From: Orbilia blumenaviensis
Lineage: Eukaryota > Ascomycota > Orbiliomycetes > Orbiliales > Orbiliaceae
Reading direction: 5' to 3'
Length of the DNA stretch: 64,000 nt
Assembly (NCBI GenBank): GCA_036872755.1
Contig: JAVHNS010000015.1
Span: forward strand, 496,001 to 560,000
Below the pieces are notes generated by a model. That model made no database searches. It saw nothing but the letters and a program-made list of their open reading frames with translations, and was not told the DNA's origin. The position numbers were made by a program, and so were the translations under genes. Shown here in pieces: positions 35,335-48,408 of the stretch; the stretch's first letter is position 1; the number at the start of each line of letters is the position of its first letter.

Positions 35335-36974
35335 TCATGGTCTTCCGGTGGCTGATCGTAGCACGATTGTCCTGAAACCCTCTCCAAAAGTGGGAGTCGG
35401 GATGTTATTGTTGCCGTTATTGCCATTGCCGTTGTTCCCATTTCCATTGTTGCCATTGCCGTTGTTTCCATTATTGATACCGCCATTGTTCCCATTGTTG
35501 ATACCGCCATTGTTGTTATTGTTATTGCCGTTGTTTCCATTTCCGACATTGCCGTTGCCGATGTTCCCATTTCTGTTATTTCCACCGTTCTGGTTGTTAC
35601 CATTGCCATTGTTGCCATTTCTGTTATTTCCAATGTTTCCAATGATGTTTCCATTGTTGCCATTGTTACCGTTCCTGTTTCCATTATTTCCATTTCCAAT
35701 ATTCCCATTTCCAATATTTCCGTTCCTATTGTTGTTGCCATTGTTTCCGTTGTTGATTCCACCATTGTTTCCGCCGTTATTTCCATTGCGGTTTCCGTTA
35801 TTGATACCGCCATTATTTCCTCCATTGTTTCCATTATTGATTCCACCATTGTTTCCGTTATTGATACCGCCATTATTTCCTCCATTGTTTCCGTTATTGA
35901 TTCCTCCGTTGTTTCCGTTATTGATTCCTCCATTGTTACCGTTATTGATTCCTCCGTTATTGCCACCGTTGTTTCCGTTATTGATTCCTCCGTTGTTGCC
36001 ACCGTTGTTTCCGTTATTGATCCCTCCATTGTTTCCATTGTTACCATTATTGATACCCCCGTTATTGCCTCCGTTGTTGCCTCCGTTAATGAGATTTCCG
36101 CCATTGTTTCCACCATTATTCAAGTTCCCACCATTATTTCCACCATTGTTGCCGTTATTAATTCCATTATTCCCACCATTGTTACCGTTATTGATGCCTC
36201 CATTATTTCCTCCGTTTCCAATACCATTGCCCCCATTTCCTTGCTCACCGCCGCCCTGCCCACCGTTGTTTCCTCCAGCATTGCCTCCGCCAGCGCCCGT
36301 CTCAACACCTTCGAAACTAAACGTTTGCTCCTGGTTGTTCGGAATGCAAAGAGACTTATCAAGCTTATCACTACCAGTCTCTGCGGCGACACAGAAGCCA
36401 GCTTCACCGCTGGTTTCAAGAACCAATGGACCGATGGAAGTTGGGTTGGTGTAAGTGAAGAGCTGGTTGTTGGCTACAGTACCCGAACCGTTTGCCTTGC
36501 CACCGCAAGAGAAGATGACGGTTTGCTGGCCGTTGACAGTGAGGCAGCCTTGTGTCTGTTTATTATCTTAATGTTAGCGACGGGATATAATTGGTATGGA
36601 TGGTTTTAGAATTCGAAAAGACTTACCAATGCGCTAACGATCAACATTGTGCCAGGCTTATCATTGTGCTTTCCAGCGGTAATGATATCGAACTTCTGGT
36701 TGGAGCTGTTATCACAGTCCTTAAGTTGCACTGGTAGGTTATTGGCACGAGCGTCGCCGGCAAGTGGGTCTATCGTGAGACATTTTCCGGATGAGGATTT
36801 AATGGAAATGGCTGCGAAGGCGCGGGTGGCTGTTGCATCTCGCTGATGGGACTCGCGGAATTGGTCGTCGTTTAGACGGTCGACTGCTAGGGCGGACAGG
36901 TCGAGAGGGATAGCACCGCAGAGGGAAGCAGTTGCGTAAACAAAGAAAAGAGATCTGAGAGTTGAGTAATGCAT
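35335..36974 (-). CDS. Secreted ricin-B-like lectin domain with long Asn/Gly repeat tail
   Basis: Two exons, 36974-36627 and 36555-35335 (GTAAGT donor, AATAAACAG acceptor), join in frame to 522 residues. A signal peptide (MHYSTLRSLFFVYATASLCG) is followed by a propeptide-like stretch and a beta-trefoil-like domain: IKSSSGKCLTIDP, LKDCDNSSNQKFDI, CLTVNGQQ, NNQLFTY, FCVAAE and IPNNQEQTFSF, in which NQKF, NQLF and EQTF stand in for the QxW repeats of ricin-B lectins. From about residue 195, roughly 300 residues are almost only Asn and Gly with periodic Ile (NNGGINNGN units), ending in a short non-repetitive tail (IPTPTFGEGFR). Sugar binding is inferred from fold only. The repeat is likely length-variable between strains. 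Confidence 0.8.
35400..36250. repeat. Degenerate minisatellite coding for the Asn/Gly tail
   Basis: On the plus strand the DNA is built of short units such as CCATTGTTTCC, CCGTTATTGATTCCTCC and variants, arranged in multiples of three so that the minus-strand frame stays open as NNGG/INNGN. Units differ mainly at third positions, so it is an older repeat kept in frame rather than a fresh expansion. Confidence 0.9.
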
Positions 36975-39753
36975 CTTTCGAAATAGAAAAAAAAAAAAAG
37001 AAATGCTAATAACGAGTCACAAGGGCTACGCTTAGAAAAAATGTTTTTGGCTGAATATGCGAAGAAATAGTATCGTAAATGAGTGCAACGAATGGGAACC
37101 AGTCCACAAAAAATAATCTCAAAAAGTGGCCAAAGAAATGAAAGACCTCACAGAGGCTTGAAGAAAGGAAAAACTGGGAAGGATGGGAGTCGATGAACCT
37201 GATCGCTGAGGAGTGAAAGGAAATAGAGCTAGAGAGCGTGGAAAGTGAAGGTTATATATATTTCGTCTTCTCTATAGAAATCTTCAGGGACGAGTTGATA
37301 CCAGCCACATCGCCCCGGTCAATGCAGTTAGTATCATGAATCCGACTGCAGCTTAACGGCCACGATGGAACTTGTGGCGGCTCCGCCCAATAGCGCCATG
37401 TATAATTTCGGACGATTTCCTCTCTAGAGTGGCTATTTTCATCCCTGTACCCCAAATCAGATCTTCACCATAATTTCACGTAGTTTTGAAACGGAACATT
37501 TACACACAAGAAGAGCATGAAAGTTAAGCTTAGAGAAATTCGGACGTTATCCGTGTTGTTTCGATTTTGAGACGAAACGTCATGGCATGGTTTGTGGAGC
37601 AGATAGTGCATCGATGATTGGTTGATCTGGGGGCTGTAGTTGACTTGGAAGGGCTTAGATTACTCAATTTGGTTGTTTCTTAACCGCTTTCTGCAGACTC
37701 GTTCCTGACGCTTAGCTTCTTTCGGGTTGAAGTGCTCGTTTGGGAGGTCTATGGGAGGTCCAGGTTTCGACGGAAGGTTTTAGGTTTCGCCTGGAATCCT
37801 ATGTTCGTAATAACACAATTTCAAGATGTATGATGATCGCATTATTATGCATCTCAGAGAGATTGCCAAGCAGGATGTGCTAGTCGATACAGTATATCGA
37901 GCTTCATATACACTTTCATCGTGCACGTGGCAGGCAGCTGGAATACATAAGTGGCCGTGGCTGCGCTTCACGTTCACGCTTTCACTAAAGTTCGAACGAG
38001 GGCTATAAAGTCGCTACTGGGTCCCACATTAACTCCAACCGAATACAAATGCTAAAATATTTGCCTAGTATTATAACAGTTCGTGAAACCAGGACCATCT
38101 GTACCTGATCTATATACAGGGTGAATCCATTCTTAGATTTGACTAAAACAACAATGTTTTATCGTTGGCGAGGGCAACGACCGTACCGAGTGACAAGAAA
38201 GGTGGGCTAAAAAAATATCTCTTCTAGTAATTTAAAGGCAAGTGCTTCGAGGTTATCTCGCTTTATGGGTTTATCATACGTTATATTTCAGGGCATGTAA
38301 TCTATTAATATCAGACTAAATCCTAATGTAAAACGCGGATACTAATCACCGATTCCCTTATATCAGGGCTTATGTTTCCTAATCGCGTCTCACATTAGAA
38401 AATAAGTACCCGAGTGAATGCTACTAATGTCGTTAATGAATATTCGTAGGAATCAACTATGGTTGTTTGGAGGTCTCGAGTCCTACCAGCCGTGACCGCG
38501 TGATCAATATCTCCATATTTTATATGCTTGTAGACTTAGATTACCCACCGCTTGACAAGGGGAGCAATTCGATCGAATTTATAAACTTGCTGGGTATAAG
38601 ATACTATAGTAAGCTTAATTTATGCAATAGTTAGTACCCGAGCTGTCAATATGTCGATCTGTTATTAGTATACTACTAGGTGAATTTCACCCTCGATAGG
38701 CAGTTTTGGCACCAAACGACTGCAACAAAAACAACACGTCGATATGCACTGCGCTATTGCCGATAGAGGACCCCTATCTTGCATTTTCGCCCACATACAA
38801 CGCATTTAAGATGTTACCAGCTGCGTCAAAGGTCTTCTTGTCTGCTAAATTGATCATAAACTCAGACTTAGTATCTGTAAGCTCTGTTTCTTCTCTCAAC
38901 CTGAGCCTAGGCAAGTGTGTTGCAGAGGGTAACTAGCACCTTACTCTAGATTGTGCGTAATTTTATGCAAATAGGATACCTCGATGCTTCTTAGAAATAC
39001 CTTCATAAGAAACCCCAAGAGTTAAAGGTCTAGTAGGCTACTTTTGGAGTATCTGCCGGTTTGGACGACATGTACGTTGTAGCGTTAACGGTTGTGAATT
39101 ACGTTAATGTGCACATGTGGGCGGCCCTCAAACCTCACGTGGAAGCCGCACCCATGTGGCTGCTAAATTCGGTCCGTGTGACGACGATGTTTCGGTATGT
39201 CTCGTTGTTCACTTGTGGATTCAGCGAAAATTCCACCCCGAACATTTACACACAGCGATGAAGGGGTATCTTTGATGGAGAGGGAACGGCTTGATATTGA
39301 CTAACTAGACCAGAGTTGGCTTGAGAAATTGCACCCCTAGTTAATAGCATTTGTGTTGTGGGCTGGCCGAGCAAAAAGGGAAAAAGTCTATCTCAGAACG
39401 AAAATTTTGACTTACCCTGTTCCTGCCTCATCTCTCCTCCACCGCCCCGCGATACCATCACCATCATCTTCGCGAATTAGAACCACCAAAATTCGGCCGT
39501 GTCTAGGTCTGCGAACATTACATACCATTCATTCTTTATCCATCCTAATCTTGCGACTAGGTACAGGCGACAAACCACGCGTCGAGCGCAATTTCAGGCA
39601 TCTTTCGCCAATTCTTTCCCTTAGACCAACAACGCGAAAAATACAACGCTTTGAATGCAAATTGCTGCTGGGTCCCGATTTTAGTCGGTATCGAGCATAA
39701 AAGATATATATATTGAGCTCTACGTTGTACAATTCCATCATCCACTCCTTGTC
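36975..39753. other. Gene-free region between divergent genes
   Basis: About 2.8 kb. The part near 37000 is the promoter of the lectin gene, and the part before 39753 belongs to the Myb gene (TATATATATTGAGCTC about 50 bp before the start may hold a TATA element). Near 38775-38930 the minus strand reads protein-like sequence (RLREETELTDTKSEF, then MINLADKKTFDAAGNILNAL), ended by a TAG. I read it as a possible transposon relic. Confidence 0.5.
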
Positions 39754-42470
39754 ATGCTACGGTCCTTCTGGAGCTACGTCGCCTCCACGCCCCAGAAGTC
39801 ATCACAGTCCCAACTAAACGTTGAAACCGATTCAGAAGCCTCTCCAACGCCTACTATTCAACGATCTGAACAGCAATTGGATATGCCTAGCTCTCGTCGC
39901 CGACACGGTACCTCTAGCCAGGATAAAAGTGAGGGGGAGAGCGTGCGTGCTTCTAGTACGAAGCGGAAGAGATCCCAGAAAATCAAGTCCAGCCCGGTGT
40001 CAATTGTCGCAGTCCCAGCTACCGCTGAAGAGACTAACGAAACTGAGTCAGAGGATGGTGCAATGGGGGATATCTCAAATGCTGAAGCAGGTGTGAAGAG
40101 GAAGAGAAGAAAAGGTGATCTCGAATTGAATGGGAAGAAGGCGAAGAGACCCAGACAGCAAAGTGAAGAAGATTCAGAACACGGGAATCGGATTACTATC
40201 AATGGATCTAAGATTGACGACGATGAGAGCGAAGATGAGATGCACCCGGTTGTACCAGGTGTTAAGTGGTTTGGGGACGTTGCGGCTGTCCTCCATGAGG
40301 GAGTATGGGTTGAGGCGAACGCTGACTCCATTAGAGAACAATATAAGCGGAACAAGGCTAAAGCAAAGCTTAAGGAAGCGCAGGCAACCAAGAAACAGGA
40401 GGGGGTGCAAAAGAAGAAGAATATGAACAAACGGCGGGAACCGACGCCGGAGGAGGAGGAGGAGGAGGAGGAGGAAGAAGAGGAGGAAGAAGAGGAAGAA
40501 GAAGAAGCGCCCCGACCGGAACCCGAATCAGAGTCGGAGCCAGAGCAAGTCGAAGAAGCCCTGAAGGAACAGACTACAAAGAAACAGAAAGGAGGGAAGG
40601 GAAAGAAGTCTCGCAAGAGCCCAGAACCCGAGCCTGAGACTGGTCCAACACCAGCACCAGGTACTAAAGCACGTAAGCGGCGCAACTCTACCAAAGAACT
40701 AGCTGCGGAGTCAAGCCGTCGCCGCACTTATCCCCGGGATGGAGGGGACGCAAATCTACCGCCAATTATCATCCCAGCTGCTACCGATGGATCCCACGGC
40801 AACTCTAAAGGCGTTGGTCCTCCACCCCCACCAGCTGTCTACGATAAAGGACCTTATACTCCTGCAGAAGACGCCTTGATCGATAGGGTAGTCAATCGCT
40901 ACTGTCAACTCCAGATACCCCCTCTCAACCGCACCGGTTTCATCAACATCCTCTGGAACAACGAGCGCCATAAAACCGACTTCTGGAACATCCTCATGAC
41001 AAACCTACCACTACGCTCTAGGTATAGTCTTCACAGTCACGTGAAACGTATGTACCACAATTTCGAGGACCGCGGGAAGTGGACACAGGAACAAGATGAC
41101 GAACTCCGCGACCTCGTTGCCCAGAAAGGCTCAAAGTGGAGTGTGATCGGTAACATCATTCAGCGGATGCCTGAGGACTGCCGTGACAGATGGAAGAACT
41201 ATGTCGTCTGCGGCGAGAAACGACGTACCCACGCCTGGGATGAGGATGAGACGGACGAATTTCTCATAATTCTCGATGACATGCTGAATAAACTAGTAGG
41301 GTTCCATGAAGAGGACGGAACACTTGTTTTAGAAGTACCTAGAGGAGAGAGTGAAGAAGAAAGAGCTGAAAGGTTGGAGAAGGAGAAAGGCTTCCATAGA
41401 GAAGAAATCGATTGGGCAATTGTGAGTGAGCGGATGGGGCACAGGAGAAGCCGTATACAGTGCTTGTGCAAAGCCAAGAGCATATGGGAGAAGACTACCG
41501 ACGGCGTGGAGTATGGGAGTGTGAAGAAAAGTAAGCCAGGCTACAAAGCCGAGAATCAAGGTGCGAAGAAAAAAAAGGGGAAAAGCGCCAAGAAGGAAAG
41601 AAAGGGAAGACAAGAGGAGGAAGCGGAGGAAACGGAGGCAACACCATCGCCATCTGCTAGAGAAGCAGGGAAGATGCTGCCAGGAGACTACCTCTTTATT
41701 ATGCAACGGTATGCAAAATATCCCCTATGCACACATATACTACCAAACTAACATATTCGTCTTGTAGAATATCGATCCAAGGCTATGATTGTCTTGCTTC
41801 CATTGATTGGAATAAGCTTGCCCAAGTCGACACCGTAAAACATTTTACTCCAGAACAGTTCAAAGCGGGGTTTCACAACTACATGAAGGACTATAACCCC
41901 CGAAAGAAAGATTTGAGAAGCTTTGTTTCTGAACAGTTGGAGGAAATGGCGGAACTACCAGGGATGATCAGGAACAAGAGATATCGGCCACCGGTCGGCC
42001 TAAGCAGCCCAGCAGTTCCAGCTACAGCAGAAAAAAAGGGGACCAACGTGCAGAAGAAGAAAGAGAGCACGAAACAAATACAGCAACCTGATACATCAGA
42101 CGGTGATTCTTCGGAGCAGAGTTCCCCGGTTCGGAAGGTGAATGCAAAGGAGGGACCAAGTCACTCCCCGGGGAATCCATTCACTACGCAACCCAACGGG
42201 GAGAAGGCAGCAGCTTCGTCCTTGACTCGGTCAAAGAAAGCTACCCCAGCCAAAGCTGTTAAAAAATCACCAAAGAAGCAATACAAATCATCAGAGTATA
42301 TATCTGACTCCGGGAATGGAACGGAAGATAGCAATGATAAGCAAGCTGACAACAGAAATGATGACGTTAGCGATATTGAATCGGAGAATCTTGAAGACGT
42401 GTCGGAGGCAGACGATGAAATGGGCGAGAGCGTAGCATTTGGAAATGCAAGCAAAGGAAGGAGGAGGTAG
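39754..42470 (+). CDS. Myb/SANT DNA-binding protein of the Reb1/TTF1 type
   Basis: Probable nuclear factor related to RNA polymerase I termination and replication-fork-barrier proteins (yeast Reb1/Nsi1, animal TTF1). Exons 39754-41708 and 41768-42470 (59-bp intron, CTAAC branch, TTGTAG acceptor) join in frame to 885 residues. The N-terminal 360 residues are charged and disordered, with nuclear-signal-like KRKR clusters and a Glu run at about 232-250. Then come KGPYTPAEDALIDRVV (about 364), the main Myb repeat GKWTQEQDDELRDLV...WSVIGNII...CRDRWKNYV (about 441-490), and a second repeat-like unit HAWDEDETDEFLIIL...IDWAIVSERM with RIQCLCKAKSIW. The C-terminus is again Lys/Ser/Glu-rich. Which yeast homologue it replaces functionally cannot be decided here. 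Confidence 0.85.
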
Positions 42471-43174
42471 AATCTCGGGGATATGCTGATCATGCTTTGT
42501 GGGGTGCTTTTGCAGGTTTGAGTCTGACCGTATACGCCATTGGTTGAACGAATACCATTCTTAGAGCTACTTAGCAATATTACTTTTTAATACTTCCAGC
42601 CCGGAGACTTGACTTAGAGGGTTGTTTCTATATACTATAATTTACTTACAATCCTAAGACTACCGCATCGGTAGTAGAGTCTAGTCTTTTACTAATATAA
42701 ATTCAACGTTTCTTTATGGCATGGGTGCGGCTTTGAAAGTGTGGAATAGGTAACGGGTTGGGATCTCGTGGCTGCGACCTTGTGATCCGATTCGATGATC
42801 CAACCGGTACCCACCCTGAACGCGGGGAAACTGGTGCAGGTTGCATATTATTCCGGAGCTGGGCGTTTTACTATTTAAATGCAGAGCCATCTTCCTAGAG
42901 AGTTCTCTCTACTTATACCCTCTTTAAAAAACATTTATCACAACCACGACGTCTAGATATTCATCGATTCCCCGATTCGTTCATTTGCGCAACTAAAGAG
43001 CAGATTGTGGATTAACTAGTTCGGTAGACGACCGAACAACGCATATTTAGCCCAAACTCCCACCAACAACTTAGACAACCAGTGTGGCCTTCTTGATCTT
43101 CCACGATATATTAACCTAGATAATATACACTCTTTACGGATAAATATATATCGTCAAGTAGACTATAAACCACC
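42471..43174. other. Spacer, promoter of the raffinose-synthase-family gene
   Basis: Includes a CT/AT-rich leader. A small inverted segment (GACTACCGCATCGGTAGTAGAGTC) lies near 42657-42680, downstream of the Myb gene, and might help termination; otherwise nothing recognised. Confidence 0.5.
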
Positions 43175-46100
43175 ATGAAACTCTCATCACATCCACCACT
43201 CGCTGGAACAACTATCATCGACAGCGATGAGGTATGAAAAGATACCACATTTCCAACACATTATTCTTAGAAATATCATGACACGGTATGAATGCATCAA
43301 GACAAAGAGGCTGATAGTTTCATTTGGCGACATAGGTTGATATTGTGGTTTGTATTGACCTCGATGAAGCAGAGAAGACCTATCTGTCTTCTAGCCCTTT
43401 CGACATAATCTGTGCGGTTTGGCATGATAGTGGACTACGAGATGGGTGGATGGAAGATAGAATGATACGCTGCCCAGATTCGGAGAACATGGATGTTGTG
43501 AGTATAGACATTCGCTTCATTCAATTCTTTTCGTTGTATTGGTCATTTCAGTGCTAGTTGGTGGTGTTCAATTTAAAGCCGCAAATGATACACCCGAGCC
43601 AACCTGTGCATATTATGGTTCAGGCGCGCGTGAGCCAGGCTACATCATGTAGGTGGCTTCAGGTAAACCTCTGGCTACACGGTAGCACACGCACATGCAG
43701 GTCGCAGATATACGTATCATTTGATCAGACTACCTTTTATACTACACCATGTGCTTCTACGTTTCTCTATTCACACAGCACCTGCTTTTTATATAATTGT
43801 TGCTAAACAGAGTATGCCGATGTCTGTATAGTTCTCAACAACAAGCTCTCATTCGATATATTTCAAACATACCCTTCACCGCCCTGAATCCGGCTTACCC
43901 ATATCTTTCACCATAAATTACCTTTATCCAGGCGAAACTTCTAAAAAATGGGTCAACTCCGAGTACCAGACCACGGACGGAAATATAATCTTCCGCCCCA
44001 AATACCCCACTCCAAATATGGACAACCAGTTCCTCGCTGGAATGCCAGACCCTCGTAGTTTGGAAAAATACTTTATATTACCTGTTCAGCAAGAAGGCTC
44101 AGACCAGGTAACACTCCAGCAGCTCCACAAATCAATGGATAGCGTTGCATCCACAGACCCTCGCACATGGGTATACACATTCTCAATCCCAACGTCTCGC
44201 ACATCCCGAGACCCGGGCTATGCAGAAGCCAGCCTCGCAATTCCCATAAAAGATACCACAATCTCTTATTTCGCAACAATAAAACATGGCACCGCATGGG
44301 TACAACCACATCACTCATCATTCCGCGGTCTTCGCGATTATGAGGGATTCCATCCGCCCCGGGAGGCTATCATGGCGGCATTTATGACTTACCAGGGAGA
44401 TGTGGTGCTTTTCTTGCCGCTTAGTAGTGGCGATAAAACAGTTTATTTGAAGGGGTCGCAGAATACGAGGGAGGATGTGGTTATCGGCGTCGGGCGGAAC
44501 GACGGGTTTTCGAAGGCGGATGGGAAAGTTGTGGTCGTTGTTGCAAAAGACGTCGAGGAAGCCGTTGAAGAAGCAATGTATTGGGCGAAAAGAATTGGTG
44601 AAGATGGAAGGATTATGGATATTGGAGAGCAAGGGGAACGAGGAGGCGGGGATGATACTTGGAGTGACTCCTTGAAGTACTGTACTTGGAACTCTCTGGG
44701 GAGAGAACTTACAGACAAGCGCATTGTAAATGCTGTTAACGATCTCTACGACTCCAAGATTGAGCCTCAAACGATCATTATCGACGACAACTGGCAGTCT
44801 CTCGATAATAACGGACGGGATTCGTTTGGTCACAGATGGACAGAGTTTGAAGCCGACAAAAATGCATTCCCTCGAGGTCTCAAGGGACTGGTAGAGGATA
44901 TCAAACGCAACAATAGAGGTGTAAAGCACGTCGCAGTCTGGCACGGGATATTAGGATATTGGAACGGCATCAGTCCTACCGGTTGGATCTCAAGAAACTA
45001 CAAGTTAAGGAATATTGGGAACGGCAATATCTATGTTGTGGACAAGTCAGATATTGGCAAATTCTACGACGATTTTTACAGGTTTCTCTCAGATCAAGGT
45101 ATTACTGCTGTCAAAGCCGACACCCAATGCCTTCTTGACGAGCGCCTCCCTTCAGCTGATAAAGGCGAGCTATTCCCGGCGTACCTCTCCGCCTGGCGTA
45201 ATGCCGCGTCAAGGTACTTTGGCAGCCGTGCGATCTCCTGCATGTCACTTGTTCCGCAGATTTTATTCACCAATCACCTTTCACCTTCACTTCCGAAATT
45301 CACATTAAGGAATTCAGATGACTTCTTCCCACACACCCCAAGCAGTCATCCATGGCATATCTTTGCAAATGCACATAACGCAGTATTGATATCAAGACTA
45401 AACGTCACGCCAGATTGGGATATGTTCCAAACCCGCCACGAATGGGCAGGATACCACGCTGCCGCGCGATGTATTTCCGGTGGGCCGGTTTATATTACTG
45501 ACGATGTCGGTAGTCACGATGTTAGCATTGTCAAAAAAGTCACGGCAAGGACCAGAAGTGGGGAAATGATCATCCTCAGACCAAGTGGAAAGGCGAGAAG
45601 TTCGGAATTCTTCACTGGATTTGGAGAGAAGAGACCGTTACGAGTTACGAGCACAGCAAGTGTAGCGGGTTATGATATCAAGCTGCTCGGAACCTTTGAT
45701 CTAGAAGGCGGAAGACAGAGAACAGATATGATTTCCGTGAAAGAAATCGTTGGAGATGAGGTCATCACTACACTCGGTGGCGAGGCTCAAGTTATCCGAG
45801 AATTCGGCGTATTTTCACATCACGCACAGAGATCACAGGTGGTAAAGAGTTCGGGATATGTCAAGATGAGTGTGGAGAAAGGCGGATGGGATGTAGTCGC
45901 TGTTTGTCCGATTGTGCCGGTTAAGACTGACGGCGGAAGGGAAGAAGTTAGTGTGGGTGTATTTGGTCTACTTGAACAGATTTCGGGTGCTGCTGGTATG
46001 AGTGATGTCAAGATTGCAGGTGGAAACTCCACCGTTAGGGTCGGTGCTGAGCTGAAGGCACTAGGAGTCTTCGGTAAGTCACGTTCTGGCCAAGGAATAT

Positions 46101-46344
46101 GGTTGCAAGACGTTACATTCTAACAAAACGGTTTACAGGAATTTACACGAACTACTCGAACCCAAGCCGGTATGGTAAGATCAGGCAGGTTACTCTGGGT
46201 GGGCAAGACGTACCCGAGAGGTTCTGGACGATCGGACGCGGGAACTATTACGGCCAGGTCACAGTCGATGTCCAAGGGGCATGGGACTACTTGAGATTAG
46301 ACGACAGGTGGGATTCGTGGGTTTGGATTCACTTGGCGGTTTAA
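43175..46344 (+). CDS. Raffinose-synthase-family protein (GH36, alpha-galactosidase/galactosyltransferase-like), 5 exons
   Basis: Family members transfer or hydrolyse alpha-galactosyl groups; plant members make raffinose, while fungal roles are poorly known. Exons 43175-43231, 43336-43497, 43558-43662, 43832-46073 and 46139-46344 join in frame to 923 residues. The exon-4 start is set by rebuilding FKHTLHRPESG and FTINYLYPGE, the N-terminal beta-sandwich. Catalytic-domain hallmarks follow: SLKYCTWNSLG, IIIDDNWQSLD (about 426), VAVWHGILGYW, GITAVKADTQ with the nucleophile Asp at about 538, PDWDMFQTRHEWA, and SGGPVYITDDVGSHD. The C-terminus is a beta domain ending in WDSWVWIHL. No signal peptide is seen, so it is probably cytosolic. 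Family assignment is firm; the true substrate is open. Confidence 0.93.
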
Positions 46345-48408
46345 TAGGTTCTTCATTTAGGTTCCAGGTCGTTTGTGAGAAACGTCTGTCGAGTTGTAGC
46401 TGTACATGTGCATTACTTTGCTTTTCCGCAACGGCTTTATAATGTAACTCTACTCATTCCCTTCTAGCCATATCAGTCGCTGTTATTTCACATGTGAAAA
46501 TCAATTATCTATGAAACTACCGTCCTCCGCCAGGGCAGGGATTAACTGGAAGCCGGAATGAATACAGGCCCCTGCGATATCGCTATCAATAGAAATGTTG
46601 TATCCGGGTACCTGGAACAGCAGAGATTCTAGAAAAGTCCTTTATCAAAACTGCTACTAAGAAGCTGGCAGCTCGGACGTAAATTTCCTTTTCGAGGCAT
46701 CGCCTAGAGACCGTTCGGCCGGTAGATGAGAGAATTCTAAGACCCTCGGGCCAAACTGATGGGTTACAATTGACCAGTGTCTTGGGCTCCCACAAATGAG
46801 GGGTAATTGGCGACGGAGGCTTAATATACTTTCGACATCGTCATAAAGTTTTTACCTTGCATACTCGCTTCTGTGTACTAGGGTGTACGGCTGGGATATC
46901 GATGCAATGCAGCTAACGTTTATTGATGCGCATGGATTTACGCTCCCATGTATGTAGTGAAAGATATCGATATTGACCATTATTTATTGTGTACCTGTTA
47001 TATACCTAAGTACTATACATGCAGAGTAGGAGAATCACATCAGCGTTGGATGCTTAAGCTATGACAGTTATACCCAATTGGACTTTCAAGTTTAAATAGC
47101 AATGTATACGGAACCACTGCTAAGGGCATCACTATGGTGCTATTTGGGTGCAAAGTTAATTTCATAGAAATAAACTTGAATCCATGAACCCGATGCCAGA
47201 ATGGCAGTACCAATCGATCCGCATACTATAGCTAGCTCGAGACTGCAGATAGTCTCCTGGTACTGGTACTGAAAATACAACAATGTCAACACTACAGAAA
47301 CTCGCCAAGTTTAGATGCCTCAGGCATGCCTGAGGCGGGTACCACCGGACCGAGAGCGTCTGCTTGAATTCTTCAAAGAAGAAAAGAAAACCTCGAAGAT
47401 ATTCGGAGCGGGATTTGACAAATCCCCAAAACAAAACAATTATCTGCAGGTATTATCCATGGCACGCCAAGGCATATTTCGTCTTATATTATAATATCGT
47501 CACTTATAAGCCACAAATAGAGCCTTTCTCAGAAATTTTAATGTATACTGGAGCCGCATAGAATCCAGGAGGAAAGTCAAAACAGCGGCTTGGTATATTA
47601 GTCTCAGAGGATACAATGCCCAAAGTATACTGAGGGGTTGCCTGCTCGAGACGAAGCGGGGGAGGGGTATAATAGCGAGATGTAGCGCCAAGACAATCAT
47701 TGCGTGATTTATATTTAGTTATAGTATATGCGGGGTTCCATCTATCCTCACATTTGCGAGCTATTAAAGAGACGTACAAAACGGGGAGTATGGCTATACT
47801 ATCGTCGTAGAGCTATGGCATCACTGCAAAATCTACTAGAGCTTCTAGCTACCTTGACCAAACATTCACAACCTCATGTATATATATACACAGCCGTACC
47901 CCAATACATACACCCAGTGCTGAAATTTCAACCTATTCAGTTTCCTGTCGTTGCACCAGCTCTTAGGCCCCCGTGCTTATTAATTTACGTTACTTACGCC
48001 AGCAGAGCATAAATTTGGACATGTACCAAGTAGCACTGAATTTTATTTCGCAAGTTAATCCATCATATATCATGTAGTCATGAGGCTCTCGGTTGCTGGT
48101 GGGGCTATGCGTGAATGTGGATTTATGTGATTACTATACAGGTTTTGCAGGCTTGGCTGCATGCATAGACGAATATTCCTTTGCAATATAATTCCAGGAA
48201 GCTTATCAGCCTATCAAAACCAAACAGAGGAATTTAAGTAGTTAAGCATGCATTACAGGAGTACATGCCTTGTGAGATCTTTATGCGCTCTGAGACTATA
48301 TAGCTTAAAAAACGTCGCTCAAACTTCGTTGCCCCGGCGCCGTAGAGTTCTCTTGTCTTTAACGACCTATGTTTGTGGGAACCTATTCGAAACTAGTGGT
48401 CGCTCGAT
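46345..48408. other. Gene-free spacer
   Basis: AT-rich, short frames only. Holds a perfect 20-bp palindrome at 47317-47336 and a minus-strand stretch near 47600 that resembles one at 5.6 kb (shared TPQYTxGI reading and TGAGGGGTT core). No gene supported. Confidence 0.55.
47317..47336. repeat. Perfect 20-bp palindrome
   Basis: GCCTCAGGCATGCCTGAGGC is its own reverse complement, GC-rich within AT-rich DNA. It may be a binding site for a dimeric protein or simply a cruciform-prone repeat remnant. Confidence 0.9.

Noticed and set aside
35298..36454. Long open frames on the plus strand and in other minus frames across the Asn/Gly repeat
   Set aside because: They are shadows of the three-base repeat; only one frame connects through a proper intron to the signal peptide and lectin-like domain.
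39858..40727. 289-codon minus frame opposite the Myb gene
   Set aside because: Ser-rich antisense of the Glu/Lys-rich disordered region; no motif, and the plus frame has clear domains.
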